Shown: piece by piece, positions 51,601 to 61,666 of the stretch | Layout of the letters: each line of letters starts with the position of its first letter | Numbering within the stretch: the stretch's first letter is position 1 | Origin: Mycobacterium sp. AZCC_0083 | Lineage (GTDB): Bacteria > Actinomycetota > Actinomycetes > Mycobacteriales > Mycobacteriaceae | Length of the DNA: 64,000 nucleotides | Assembly (NCBI RefSeq): GCF_014202335.1 | Contig: NZ_JACHGP010000001.1 | Coordinates: 47,804 to 111,803 of the forward strand | Reading direction: 5' to 3' | Position numbers and translations under genes: made by a program | Notes under the pieces: generated by a model | Seen by the model: only the letters and a program-made list of their open reading frames with translations | What the model was told of the DNA's origin: nothing | Databases searched by the model: none

Positions 51601-51626
51601 GAGCCGCAGCTCGGGAGATGGTGCAC

Positions 51627-53090
51627 ATGGACCCGCTCGACGTGTCACGGTGGCAGTTCGGCATCACCACCGTCTACCACTTCATATTCGTCCCGCTGAC
51701 CATCGGCCTTGCACCGTTGATCGCCGTCATGCAGACCGTGTGGGTGATCACCGACAACCCCGCGTGGTACCGGCTCACCCGATTCTTCGGCAAGCTCTTC
51801 CTGATCAACTTCGCCCTCGGCGTGGCCACCGGCATCGTGCAGGAATTCCAGTTCGGCATGAACTGGAGCGAGTACTCGCGTTTCGTCGGCGACGTCTTCG
51901 GGGCTCCCCTCGCGATGGAGGGTCTGGTCGCGTTCTTCTTCGAGTCGACGTTCCTCGGGCTGTGGATCTTCGGGTGGACGCGCCTGCCCCGGCTGGTGCA
52001 CCTGGCGTGCATCTGGGTCGTCGCCGTCGCGGTGAACATGTCGGCGTTCTTCATCATCGCCGCGAACTCGTGGATGCAGCACCCCGTCGGTGCCCGATAC
52101 AACCCGGAAACCGGTCGCGCGGAACTGACTAGCATCGTGGCGTTGTTCACCAACAACACTGCGACGGCGGCCTTCTCGCACGCGGTGACGGGAGCCTTCC
52201 TGACCGCGGGCACGTTCGTCGCAGGGGTCTGCGCGTGGTGGCTGGTGCGAGCCCGCGACGGTGCCGGTACAAGCGACGATGAAGCACGCACGATGTACCG
52301 TCCCGCGACCATCTTGGGCTGCCTCGTCGCATTGGCGGCTGCCGCCGGCCTCGGGCTCACAGGCGACGCCCAGGGCAAGCTGATGTTCCAGCAGCAGCCG
52401 ATGAAGATGGCCAGCGCGGAGTCGCTGTGCCACACCGAAACCGATCCCGACTTCTCGGTCCTGACCATCGGGACGCACAACAACTGCGACAGCGTCACCC
52501 ACCTCATCGAAGTGCCCTACGTGCTTCCCTTCCTGGCCGAGGGAAGGTTCGACGGGGTCAAGCTCGACGGTGTCAAGGACCTTCAAGAGCAGTACCAGAC
52601 CAAGTTCGGGCCCGGCGACTACCGACCCAACCTCTTCGTCACCTACTGGGCATTCCGCGCGATGATCGGATTCCTCGCCGTCCCAGGCTTGTTCGCGGTC
52701 GTCGCACTGTGGCTTACCCGGCGCGGCCGTATCCCCGACCAGCGTTGGTTCGCCTGGTTCGCCCTCCTCGTACTACCAACGCCGTTCCTGGCCAACAGCG
52801 CCGGATGGGTGTTCACCGAGATGGGCAGGCAGCCGTGGGTGGTGGTGCCAAACCCGACCGGGGATCAGATGATCCGACTGACCGTCGACCAGGGTGTGTC
52901 AGGACATTCGGCCGGTCTGGTGTTGACGTCGCTGATCACGTTCACCGCCCTCTATGCGGGTCTGGCGGTGGTCTGGTTCTGGCTGCTCCGCCGGTACGTG
53001 GTCGAGGGGCCACTGGAACACGACTCCGAACCCGCACCCCCGAAACCGCCGGGCGACGACGAAATCGCGCCCATGTCGTTCGCGTACTGA
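51627..53090 (+). CDS. cydA: Cytochrome bd ubiquinol/menaquinol oxidase subunit I
   Basis: Haem-bearing subunit of the bd oxidase, reducing O2 with menaquinol without proton pumping. 487 residues, about nine helices. Haem ligands are in place: His18 (VYHFIFVP), the FSHAVTGAF histidine, and the methionine of FTEMGRQPW; the GRQPW motif lines the quinol region. The periplasmic Q-loop is of the short type. Start ATG 51627 (MDPLDVSRW) chosen over GTG/ATG codons at 51618. First gene of cydABDC plus one, behind two palindromic sites. Confidence 0.96.
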   Translation: MDPLDVSRWQFGITTVYHFIFVPLTIGLAPLIAVMQTVWVITDNPAWYRLTRFFGKLFLINFALGVATGIVQEFQFGMNWSEYSRFVGDVFGAPLAMEGLVAFFFESTFLGLWIFGWTRLPRLVHLACIWVVAVAVNMSAFFIIAANSWMQHPVGARYNPETGRAELTSIVALFTNNTATAAFSHAVTGAFLTAGTFVAGVCAWWLVRARDGAGTSDDEARTMYRPATILGCLVALAAAAGLGLTGDAQGKLMFQQQPMKMASAESLCHTETDPDFSVLTIGTHNNCDSVTHLIEVPYVLPFLAEGRFDGVKLDGVKDLQEQYQTKFGPGDYRPNLFVTYWAFRAMIGFLAVPGLFAVVALWLTRRGRIPDQRWFAWFALLVLPTPFLANSAGWVFTEMGRQPWVVVPNPTGDQMIRLTVDQGVSGHSAGLVLTSLITFTALYAGLAVVWFWLLRRYVVEGPLEHDSEPAPPKPPGDDEIAPMSFAY

Positions 53091-53101
53091 GGAGCAGTCC
53101 C

Positions 53102-54142
53102 ATGGCACTGCACGACTTCTGGTTCATCGCCCTGGCGGGGCTGTTCGTCGGCTTCTTCGTGCTCGAGGGCTTCGACTTCGGCATCGGCATGTTGATGAAG
53201 CCCTTCGGCCGCGTCGCCACGGGTGACCGCGAACAGCACCAGCGCGCCGCCCTCAACACGATCGGCCCGGTGTGGGACGGCAACGAGGTATGGCTGATCA
53301 CGGCGGCCGGTGCGATGTTCGCGGCGTTCCCAGGGATGTACGCCACCCTCTTATCTGGGTTGTACCTGCCGTTGCTGGCGATCCTGGTGTCGATGATCAT
53401 GCGCATCTGCGCGATCGAATGGCGCGGCAAGATCGACGACCCACGCTGGCGGCAATGGGCCGACCTCGGCATCGCCATCGGCTCCTGGGTGCCCGCCGTG
53501 CTCTGGGGCGTCGTCTTCGCCGCGCTGGTGCGCGGCCTTCCGGTCAACGCAGACAAGCAGATTCATCTCTCCTTCACCGACGTGTTCAACCCGTACACGC
53601 TGCTCGGTGGATTGGCCACCGCGGGCCTCTTCGCGTTCCACGGGGCATTGTTCGCCCGGCTGAAGACCGAAGGCGCCGTGCGTGACGACGCGACCCGATT
53701 CGCCGCCAGGCTCGCCTTGCCGGTGACCGCGGCGGTAGCAGCGTTCGGGGTGTGGACCCAACTAGCTCACGGCAACGACTGGACCTGGCTGATCCTCGGC
53801 TTCGCGATCGTCTCCCAGCTGACGGCCGTCATGCTGGTGTTGAGCAAGGGCGGCGACGGCTGGGCGTTCACGTGCACGGCGTGGACGGTCGCGGCCGTGG
53901 TGATCCTGCTGTTCGCGGTGCTGTACCCGAATCTGGTTCCGTCCACGCTGAATCCGGACTGGAGCCTCACCGTCCAGAACGCGTCCTCGACGCCGTACAC
54001 GCTGAAGATCATGAGCTGGGCGGCGCTGATCTTCGCCCCGCTCGTCATCATGTATCAGGCGTGGACGTATTGGGTGTTCCGGCAACGCATCTCGGCGGAC
54101 CGGATTCCCGCCCCGATCGGGCTGTCGCGGCGACCGACGTGA
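53102..54142 (+). CDS. cydB: Cytochrome bd oxidase subunit II
   Basis: 346-residue partner of CydA with about eight or nine helices. N-terminus FWFIALAGLFVGFFVLEGFDFGIGML, then the GPVWDGNEVWLITAAGAMFAAFP motif typical of CydB. GAGGAG 8 nt upstream of ATG 53102; 11 nt after cydA. The stop overlaps the GTG of cydD (GTGA). Confidence 0.96.
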   Translation: MALHDFWFIALAGLFVGFFVLEGFDFGIGMLMKPFGRVATGDREQHQRAALNTIGPVWDGNEVWLITAAGAMFAAFPGMYATLLSGLYLPLLAILVSMIMRICAIEWRGKIDDPRWRQWADLGIAIGSWVPAVLWGVVFAALVRGLPVNADKQIHLSFTDVFNPYTLLGGLATAGLFAFHGALFARLKTEGAVRDDATRFAARLALPVTAAVAAFGVWTQLAHGNDWTWLILGFAIVSQLTAVMLVLSKGGDGWAFTCTAWTVAAVVILLFAVLYPNLVPSTLNPDWSLTVQNASSTPYTLKIMSWAALIFAPLVIMYQAWTYWVFRQRISADRIPAPIGLSRRPT

Positions 54143-55794
54143 ACCGGCTGCACGCCTCGAGCGCGATGCGGCGGCATCTGGCCGCGTCGGTGTGCTGTGG
54201 CGTGGTGATCACCGGATGCGCCATCGCCTCCGCCGTGCTGCTGGCGCACGTGATCTCGGGCGTCATCACCGACCCCGCTTCGCGCACGGTGTCGCACTGG
54301 TCGGGTGCGCTGTGGATCCTGTTGACGCTCTGGCTCGTTCGCGCGGCTGCCCAGTGGTTGCAGGCCCGGCTGAGCCAGCGGGGCGCGACGGCCGTGATCG
54401 CCGAGTTCAACGAGCGGGTGCTGACCACTGTCTGCGCACTGCCCCCGCCCCAACTCGCCGCGTTTCGGGACCAGGCCGCCGTCCTTGCCACCCGTGGCCT
54501 CGACGGTCTGCGGCCGTACTTCACCCGCTATCTGCCCGCGGTGATCCTGGCCGGGCTCCTCACTCCTGCCGCGGTGGTGGTGATGGCCTGCTACGACCTG
54601 CGGTCGGCGGTGATCGTGTTGATCGCGCTGCCGCTGGTCCCACTCTTCATGGTGCTGATCGGCCTGGTCACCGCCGAACGGTCGGCGGCCTCGCTGGCGG
54701 CGATGACCACGCTGCAGTCCCGACTGCTCGACCTCATCGCAGGCATCCCGACCCTGCGGGCGCTCGGGCGGGCCGACGGACCCGCACACCGGATTGCCGA
54801 ACTCGCTGCCGCACATCGCCGTTCCACGATGGCGACGCTACGGATCACCTTCCTCTCCGCACTAGTGCTGGAACTACTCGCCACCCTCGGCGTCGCCCTG
54901 GTCGCGGTCAGCGTCGGGCTCCGACTGGTGTTCGGCGAGGTGGAACTGTCCACCGCATTGACCGCGCTGCTACTGGCACCCGAGGTGTTCTGGCCGCTGC
55001 GACGCGTCGGTACGGAGTTCCACGCGGCGCAGGACGGGAAGACGGCCGCGGAGAAGGCATTCGGAATGCTCGACGTCGCACCCGGTCCGATCGGCGGGAC
55101 GTTGCCGGTGGCCACCGAGGCGAGCGAAGCGACGGGAAGTAAAACAGCAGGTTCGTCGATCCGGCTCGAAGAAGTCACCGTCGACGGCCGCGACGGTGCT
55201 GCGCCGCATCGTTTGACCGCCGACGTCGAGCCCGGTTCGATTACCGTGCTGACCGGCCCAAACGGTGCGGGCAAGAGCACCACACTTCAGGTGATCCTCG
55301 GGTTGACCCGGCCGACGTCGGGGCGGGTACTGATCGCCGGAGTGGACGTCGCGGACCTCGACCTGCGGGCCTGGTGGGCGAAGGTGGCGTGGCTGACCCA
55401 ACGTCCGGCCCTGGTGCCAGGCACACTGCGCGAGAACCTCGAGCTGTTCGGTGCGATCGACGATCTCGACGATGCTTGCCGCACAGCAGGTTTCGACGCC
55501 GTGCTGGCAACCCTCCCCTCCGGGTTGGACACCGTGATCGGCCGCGGTGGTGAAGGCCTGTCCCTCGGTCAGCGCCAACGACTCGGCATCGCGCGCGTCC
55601 TCGGCTCGCGGGCTCCCGTACTGCTCCTCGATGAACCGACGTCGCACCTGGACGCCGAGCTGGAGGATCGGGTACTGCGCGCCATCGTCGAACGGGCGCG
55701 AGCAGGAGCGACCGTGGTGCTCGTCGGCCACCGCGAGAGGGTGACCGCCATCGGTGACCGCGTGGTGCACGTCGGGGGTGAAGTCCTTGTCTAG
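54139..55794 (+). CDS. cydD: ABC transporter CydD (thiol reductant exporter subunit)
   Basis: 551 residues: six-helix exporter domain, then ATPase with Walker A GPNGAGKST, signature LSLGQRQRL and Walker B VLLLDEPTSHLD. Together with CydC it forms the glutathione/cysteine-type exporter needed for bd oxidase assembly; in mycobacteria, which lack glutathione, the thiol substrate is unsettled. GTG 54139 overlaps cydB, and the gene overlaps cydC by 17 nt. Confidence 0.93.
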   Translation: MNRLHASSAMRRHLAASVCCGVVITGCAIASAVLLAHVISGVITDPASRTVSHWSGALWILLTLWLVRAAAQWLQARLSQRGATAVIAEFNERVLTTVCALPPPQLAAFRDQAAVLATRGLDGLRPYFTRYLPAVILAGLLTPAAVVVMACYDLRSAVIVLIALPLVPLFMVLIGLVTAERSAASLAAMTTLQSRLLDLIAGIPTLRALGRADGPAHRIAELAAAHRRSTMATLRITFLSALVLELLATLGVALVAVSVGLRLVFGEVELSTALTALLLAPEVFWPLRRVGTEFHAAQDGKTAAEKAFGMLDVAPGPIGGTLPVATEASEATGSKTAGSSIRLEEVTVDGRDGAAPHRLTADVEPGSITVLTGPNGAGKSTTLQVILGLTRPTSGRVLIAGVDVADLDLRAWWAKVAWLTQRPALVPGTLRENLELFGAIDDLDDACRTAGFDAVLATLPSGLDTVIGRGGEGLSLGQRQRLGIARVLGSRAPVLLLDEPTSHLDAELEDRVLRAIVERARAGATVVLVGHRERVTAIGDRVVHVGGEVLV

Positions 55795-57316
55795 CGATTC
55801 ACCGCTTCTCGCCGCCATCGCCCTGCTCCGCCCGCGCTGGACGCGCCTCGCGCTGGCCGTCACGCTCGGGGCACTCGCGCTCGGCAGCGCGCTCGCACTG
55901 GCCGGGGTTTCTGCGTGGCTGATCACGCGGGCATGGCAGATGCCGCCCGTGCTCGACCTGACCGTCGCCGTGGTGGCGGTCCGCGCGCTCGGCATCTCGC
56001 GCGGCGTGCTCGGCTACTGCGAGCGGCTCGCGTCGCACGACACCGCACTGCGCGCCGCCGGCGCCGCGCGCACGCAGTTGTACCGCAGGCTGGTCGACGC
56101 TCCCGCGGAGACGGCGCCGCGCCTGCACAGCGGAGAACTGGTGTCACGGGTCGGTTCCTCGGTCGACGAACTGGCCGACGTGCTCGTCCGCGCGGTCCTG
56201 CCGATCGCCGTCGCCGCAGTGTTGTCGTCGGCCGCCGCCGCGGTCATCGCCGTCATCTCCCCCGCCGCGGCCGCCGTCCTCGCCGGATGCCTCCTTCTCG
56301 CGGCCGTCTTCGCGCCGTGGCTGGCTGCACGCGCGGCCAAGGCAACCGAAGTGGCTGCGGTCGAACATCATTCGGCACGAGACACCGCGGCGATGCTGGC
56401 CCTCGAGCACGCGCCGGAACTTCGGGTGGGCGGCCGCCTCGACGACGTAATCGCCGAGTCCACGCGGCAACAGCACGTGTGGGGTGGCGCCGCCGACCGG
56501 GCAGCGGCTCCCGCGGCGTTCGCCGCCGCGGTGCCGACGCTTGCGCTCGGCGCGAGCGTGCTCGGAGCGCTGATCGCGGGAATCTCGTTGGCCCCCTTGG
56601 TGGCCCCGACCACTCTGGCCATCCTGATGCTGCTTCCGCTGTCGGCGTTCGAGGCGACCACGGCGCTGCCCGCAGCGGCCACCCAACTGACCCGCGCCCG
56701 CATCGCCATCCGCCGCCTTGTCGAGATCACCGAGCCCGACCCGACTCGACGCCAACGACCGGTGGTATCGCCCGTCGAGGTCCGACCGGGTGACCGGCTG
56801 GCCGTGATCGGTCCCAGCGGCTGCGGAAAGACCACGCTGTTGATGGCGGTCGCCTCCGATCGGGGAGCCTCCGATCGGGAAGCGGGTTTCTTCGCCGAGG
56901 ACGCGCACCTCTTCGACACCACGGTGCGCGACAACCTCCTGGTTGCGCGCGGTGACGCCACCGACGCCGAGCTGAGCTCTGCACTGGCGCGCGTCGGCCT
57001 CCAGCCGTGGCTGGACGGCCTGCCCAAGGGGCTGTCCACCGTCCTGCAAGGCGGCGCTGCGGCTGTGTCGGCAGGTCAGCGCAGGCGGCTGCTGCTGGCG
57101 CGGGCACTCGTCTCGTCGTTCGCGATCGTGCTGCTCGACGAGCCGACCGAACACCTCGACGCCTCCGACGGCGAGCGCATCCTGACCGACTTGCTCACGC
57201 CAGGCGCGCTGTTCCCTGCCGACCGTGCCGTCGTGGTCGCGACCCATCACCTGCCCGACGGCATTTCGTGCCAGGTCCTGTCATTGCGCCCCGACGAGTA
57301 CTCTCGGCAGACATGA
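55778..57316 (+). CDS. cydC: ABC transporter CydC (thiol reductant exporter subunit)
   Basis: 512 residues: six-helix exporter domain with the SRGVLGYCERLASHDTALR coupling segment typical for CydC, then ATPase with Walker A GPSGCGKTT. The signature is degenerate (VSAGQRRRL) and Walker B is VLLLDEPTEHLD. The ATPase part looks shortened: the segment between Walker A and signature is compact. GTG 55778 is the likely start. The stop overlaps the following ATG (ATGA). Confidence 0.92.
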   Translation: MKSLSSDSPLLAAIALLRPRWTRLALAVTLGALALGSALALAGVSAWLITRAWQMPPVLDLTVAVVAVRALGISRGVLGYCERLASHDTALRAAGAARTQLYRRLVDAPAETAPRLHSGELVSRVGSSVDELADVLVRAVLPIAVAAVLSSAAAAVIAVISPAAAAVLAGCLLLAAVFAPWLAARAAKATEVAAVEHHSARDTAAMLALEHAPELRVGGRLDDVIAESTRQQHVWGGAADRAAAPAAFAAAVPTLALGASVLGALIAGISLAPLVAPTTLAILMLLPLSAFEATTALPAAATQLTRARIAIRRLVEITEPDPTRRQRPVVSPVEVRPGDRLAVIGPSGCGKTTLLMAVASDRGASDREAGFFAEDAHLFDTTVRDNLLVARGDATDAELSSALARVGLQPWLDGLPKGLSTVLQGGAAAVSAGQRRRLLLARALVSSFAIVLLDEPTEHLDASDGERILTDLLTPGALFPADRAVVVATHHLPDGISCQVLSLRPDEYSRQT

Positions 57317-57783
57317 CCGGGTATCCCGGCGGATATCCTCCTCCGCCGCAACAGCCGTACTCGCAACAGCCCTACTACGGCGGCTACCAACCGCCGCCCG
57401 TTGGGCCGAAGAACGGCCTCGGCATCTTCGCACTCGTCACCGCCATCATCGGCCTGGTGTTCTGCTGGACGGTGGTCGGCGGCGTCGTACTCGGCGTGCT
57501 CGCGGCGATCCTCGGGATCGTCGGCTACGGCAGGGCGAAGCGCGGGCAGGCCACCAACACGGGCGTCGCCATCGCCGGAATCGTCCTCGGCGCGCTCTCC
57601 GTGATCGTGTCGCTCGCGTTCATCCCGATCTGGATGGGCGTGTTCTCCGAAGTCGGCGGTACCGACTACATGGACTGCGTTGCCCACGCCGGCTCGGACC
57701 CGAAAGCCGTTGAGGGGTGCGTGAACCAGCTCCAAGATCGCATGGAGAACCAGTTCAGCATCACCGTCACGCCGACGCCCTAG
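57313..57783 (+). CDS. DUF4190 membrane protein, fifth gene of the cyd operon
   Basis: 156 residues. A cytosolic Pro/Tyr/Gln/Gly-rich N-terminus (GYPPPPQQPYSQQPYYGGYQ), then two hydrophobic hairpin helices with the DUF4190 pattern (GLGIFALVTAIIGLVF...GVVLGVLAAILGIVGYGRAKRG), and a short exported end with two Cys (DCVAHAG, GCVNQL). ATGA overlap with cydC indicates translation with the bd operon. Function unknown; an assembly role for the oxidase is inference from position. Confidence 0.8.
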   Translation: MTGYPGGYPPPPQQPYSQQPYYGGYQPPPVGPKNGLGIFALVTAIIGLVFCWTVVGGVVLGVLAAILGIVGYGRAKRGQATNTGVAIAGIVLGALSVIVSLAFIPIWMGVFSEVGGTDYMDCVAHAGSDPKAVEGCVNQLQDRMENQFSITVTPTP

Positions 57784-57787
57784 CGCG

Positions 57788-58696
57788 TCAGGTGCCGGAT
57801 CCAGATCCAGGGAAGTACTTGACGATTCCCTCCTGAACCACCGTGGCCAGCACGCGCCCGGATTCGTCGAAGAAGTGCCCGGTGCCGAGTCCCCGCGAGT
57901 CGGCGGCGACCGGCGACGACGTCGAGTAGAGCACCCACTCGTCGAACCGAATGGGCCGGTGGAACCACACCGAGTGGTTCATGCTGACCGCAAAGATGCG
58001 GTCGAAACCCCACGACAGACCGTGCGTGGTGATGATCGAGTCGAGCACGGTGGTATCCGACGAGTACACCAACGCCGCGGTGTGCATCAGCGGGTCGTCG
58101 GGCATCGGACCGTCGGCCTTCAGCCACACCCGGTTGTGGGGCAGCCGCTCCCCCTTGTCCCGCATGACCCAGGCCGGGTCGTTGGTGTAGCGCCATTCGA
58201 TCGGTCGCAGCGCGCTGACGAAGTGCGGCACCGTCTCCTCGTAGCCACGCAGCAGCTCGTCGATCGTCGGCAAGCCGTGCGGGGCAGCGACATTCGGGGC
58301 ATCGACGTCGTGCTCGAGACCGCGTCCACCCGACAAGTGCGAGACCAACGCCGAGCCCAACAACACGCCGTCCTGCGTCACGTCGACGCGCCGGTTGGCG
58401 AACCGACGTTCGTCGCGCAGCCGCACGACGTGAAACTCCAGGTCCTTGGCCGGATCACCGCCGGCGATGAAGTGCATCGACAGCGCGCTGGGTGGCAGGT
58501 CGTGCCGCAGTGTCCGGCTTGCCGCGACGAACGCCTGCGCCATCATCTGGCCACCGAACGTCCTTGGCGGGTTCCTGCTCGGATGGCCGCCGGTGAACGT
58601 GTCGTCGTCGACCCGGCGGAGGTCGAGTACTGCCAGCAACTCGTTGAGGTCTGCATTCGATGCTCTTCGCGCAAGCGGCTCATCGCCGGCAGACAC
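57788..58696 (-). CDS. tesB: Acyl-CoA thioesterase II
   Basis: 302-residue double-hotdog thioesterase with all the usual blocks: FGGQMMAQAFVAASRT, the catalytic Asp in VYSSDTTVLDSI, HSVWFHRPIRFDEW and the catalytic Gln in TVVQEGIVKYF. Hydrolyses medium- and long-chain acyl-CoA. GTG start with AGGAGA 7 nt upstream, 10 nt after the pyk stop, so it is the second gene of a pyk-tesB operon, the order also known for Rv1617-Rv1618. Convergent with the cyd operon. Confidence 0.92.
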   Translation of the reverse strand: MSAGDEPLARRASNADLNELLAVLDLRRVDDDTFTGGHPSRNPPRTFGGQMMAQAFVAASRTLRHDLPPSALSMHFIAGGDPAKDLEFHVVRLRDERRFANRRVDVTQDGVLLGSALVSHLSGGRGLEHDVDAPNVAAPHGLPTIDELLRGYEETVPHFVSALRPIEWRYTNDPAWVMRDKGERLPHNRVWLKADGPMPDDPLMHTAALVYSSDTTVLDSIITTHGLSWGFDRIFAVSMNHSVWFHRPIRFDEWVLYSTSSPVAADSRGLGTGHFFDESGRVLATVVQEGIVKYFPGSGSGT

Positions 58697-58706
58697 AGGG
58701 GCTCTC

Positions 58707-60125
58707 CTAGTGGTCGTCCTCGCCGATCCGGTGCACGTGGATCATGTTGGTCGAGCCTACTGTGCCGGGAGGGGCGCCTGCGACGATGACCACCAGGTCA
58801 CCGCGCTTGTAGCGGCCGAGCTCCAGCAGCGACACGTCAACCTGACGGATCATCCCGTCGGTGGTTTGGATGTGCGGCACGATGAACGTCTCGGTACCCC
58901 AGGTCAGCGCGAGCTGGCTGCGGACCTCGGGCAACGGCGTGAACGCCAGCAACGGCAGCGGGGTGTGCAGCCGGGCCAACCGGCGCAGCGTGTCGCCGGA
59001 CTGCGTGAACGCCACCAGCGCCTTGGCATCCAGTCGTTCACCGATGTCGCGGGCGGCGTAGGAGATGACGCCCCGCTTGGTGCGCGGCACGTGGGTCAGC
59101 GGCGGCGCCGAAGTGGAGTTGTCCTCGACGGCGGTGATGATGCGGGCCATCGTGCTGACGGCCTCCAGCGGGTACTTGCCCACCGACGTCTCGCCGGAGA
59201 GCATTACCGCATCTGCGCCGTCGAGCACCGCATTGGCGACGTCGGATGCCTCGGCGCGGGTGGGCCGCGAATTCTCGATCATCGACTCGAGCATCTGGGT
59301 GGCCACGATGACGGGTTTGGCGTTCTCCCTTGCCATCTGGATGACCCGCTTCTGAACCAGCGGGACCTCCTCGAGTGGCAGTTCGACGCCAAGGTCACCG
59401 CGGGCGACCATGATGGCGTCGAATGCCAGCACGATGGCCTCGAGGTTGTCGATGGCCTCGGGCTTCTCCAGCTTGGCGATGACGGGCACCCGCCTGCCGA
59501 CCCGGTCCATCACCTCGTGGACCAACTCCATGTCGGCCGGCGACCGCACGAACGACAGGGCGACCAGGTCGACGCCGAGGCGCAACGCGAACTCGAGGTC
59601 CTCGACGTCCTTCTCCGAAAGGGCGGGTGCCGACACGTTCATGCCGGGCAGCGACATGCCCTTGTTGTTGCTGACCTTGCCGCCCTCGGTGACCGAGCAG
59701 ACGACGTCGTTGCCGTCGATGTGCTCGACGACGAGCCCGATGTTGCCGTCGTCGACGAGCACCCGGTCGCCGGGAGTGGCGTCCTGGGCCAACCGCTTGT
59801 ACGTCGTCGACACGCGATCGTGCGTGCCCTCGCACTCCTCGACGGTGATCCGCACCGTCTCGCCGGCCGCCCAGACCGTCGGGCCGTCGGCGAAGCGGCC
59901 GAGTCGGATCTTCGGGCCCTGGAGGTCGGCCATGATGCCGACGGCGCGGCCGGTAACGTCCGATGCGGCACGCACCAGCTTGTAATTGGATTCGTGGTCG
60001 GCGTAGTCGCCATGGCTGAAGTTGAGTCTCGCGACGTCCATGCCCGCCTCGACCAGGGCCTTCACCATTTCATCGGTGGAGGTGGCGGGGCCAAGGGTAC
60101 AGACGATCTTTCCGCGTCTAGTCAC
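58707..60125 (-). CDS. pyk: Pyruvate kinase
   Basis: Last step of glycolysis, phosphoenolpyruvate + ADP to pyruvate + ATP. 472 residues: N-terminal RRGKIVCTLGPATS, RLNFSHGDYADH, DLQGPKIRLG, the active-site lysine region VPVIAKLEKPEAIDN, MVARGDLGVE and VATQMLESM, and the effector domain from about 345. GTG start 60125 with TATGCT 8 nt upstream, so probably leaderless. Followed by tesB. Confidence 0.97.
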   Translation of the reverse strand: MTRRGKIVCTLGPATSTDEMVKALVEAGMDVARLNFSHGDYADHESNYKLVRAASDVTGRAVGIMADLQGPKIRLGRFADGPTVWAAGETVRITVEECEGTHDRVSTTYKRLAQDATPGDRVLVDDGNIGLVVEHIDGNDVVCSVTEGGKVSNNKGMSLPGMNVSAPALSEKDVEDLEFALRLGVDLVALSFVRSPADMELVHEVMDRVGRRVPVIAKLEKPEAIDNLEAIVLAFDAIMVARGDLGVELPLEEVPLVQKRVIQMARENAKPVIVATQMLESMIENSRPTRAEASDVANAVLDGADAVMLSGETSVGKYPLEAVSTMARIITAVEDNSTSAPPLTHVPRTKRGVISYAARDIGERLDAKALVAFTQSGDTLRRLARLHTPLPLLAFTPLPEVRSQLALTWGTETFIVPHIQTTDGMIRQVDVSLLELGRYKRGDLVVIVAGAPPGTVGSTNMIHVHRIGEDDH

Positions 60126-60133
60126 GGCAACTC

Positions 60134-60139
60134 AGCATA
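60134..60139 (-). promoter_or_regulatory. -10 box of the pyk promoter
   Basis: Minus-strand TATGCT ends 8 nt before the pyk GTG at 60125, compatible with a leaderless or very short leader transcript. Confidence 0.5.
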
Positions 60140-60148
60140 GTCGTAATC

Positions 60149-60163
60149 GATTCAGACGACGAT

Positions 60164-60172
<9 letters not shown>
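60149..60172. repeat. Tandem 12-bp duplication across the gltD stop
   Basis: GATTCAGACGAC occurs twice head to tail (60149-60160, 60161-60172). The gltD stop codon lies in the right copy, so the left copy supplies a second in-frame stop four codons later. Confidence 0.85.
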
Positions 60173-61658
<1,486 letters not shown>

Positions 61659-61666
<8 letters not shown>

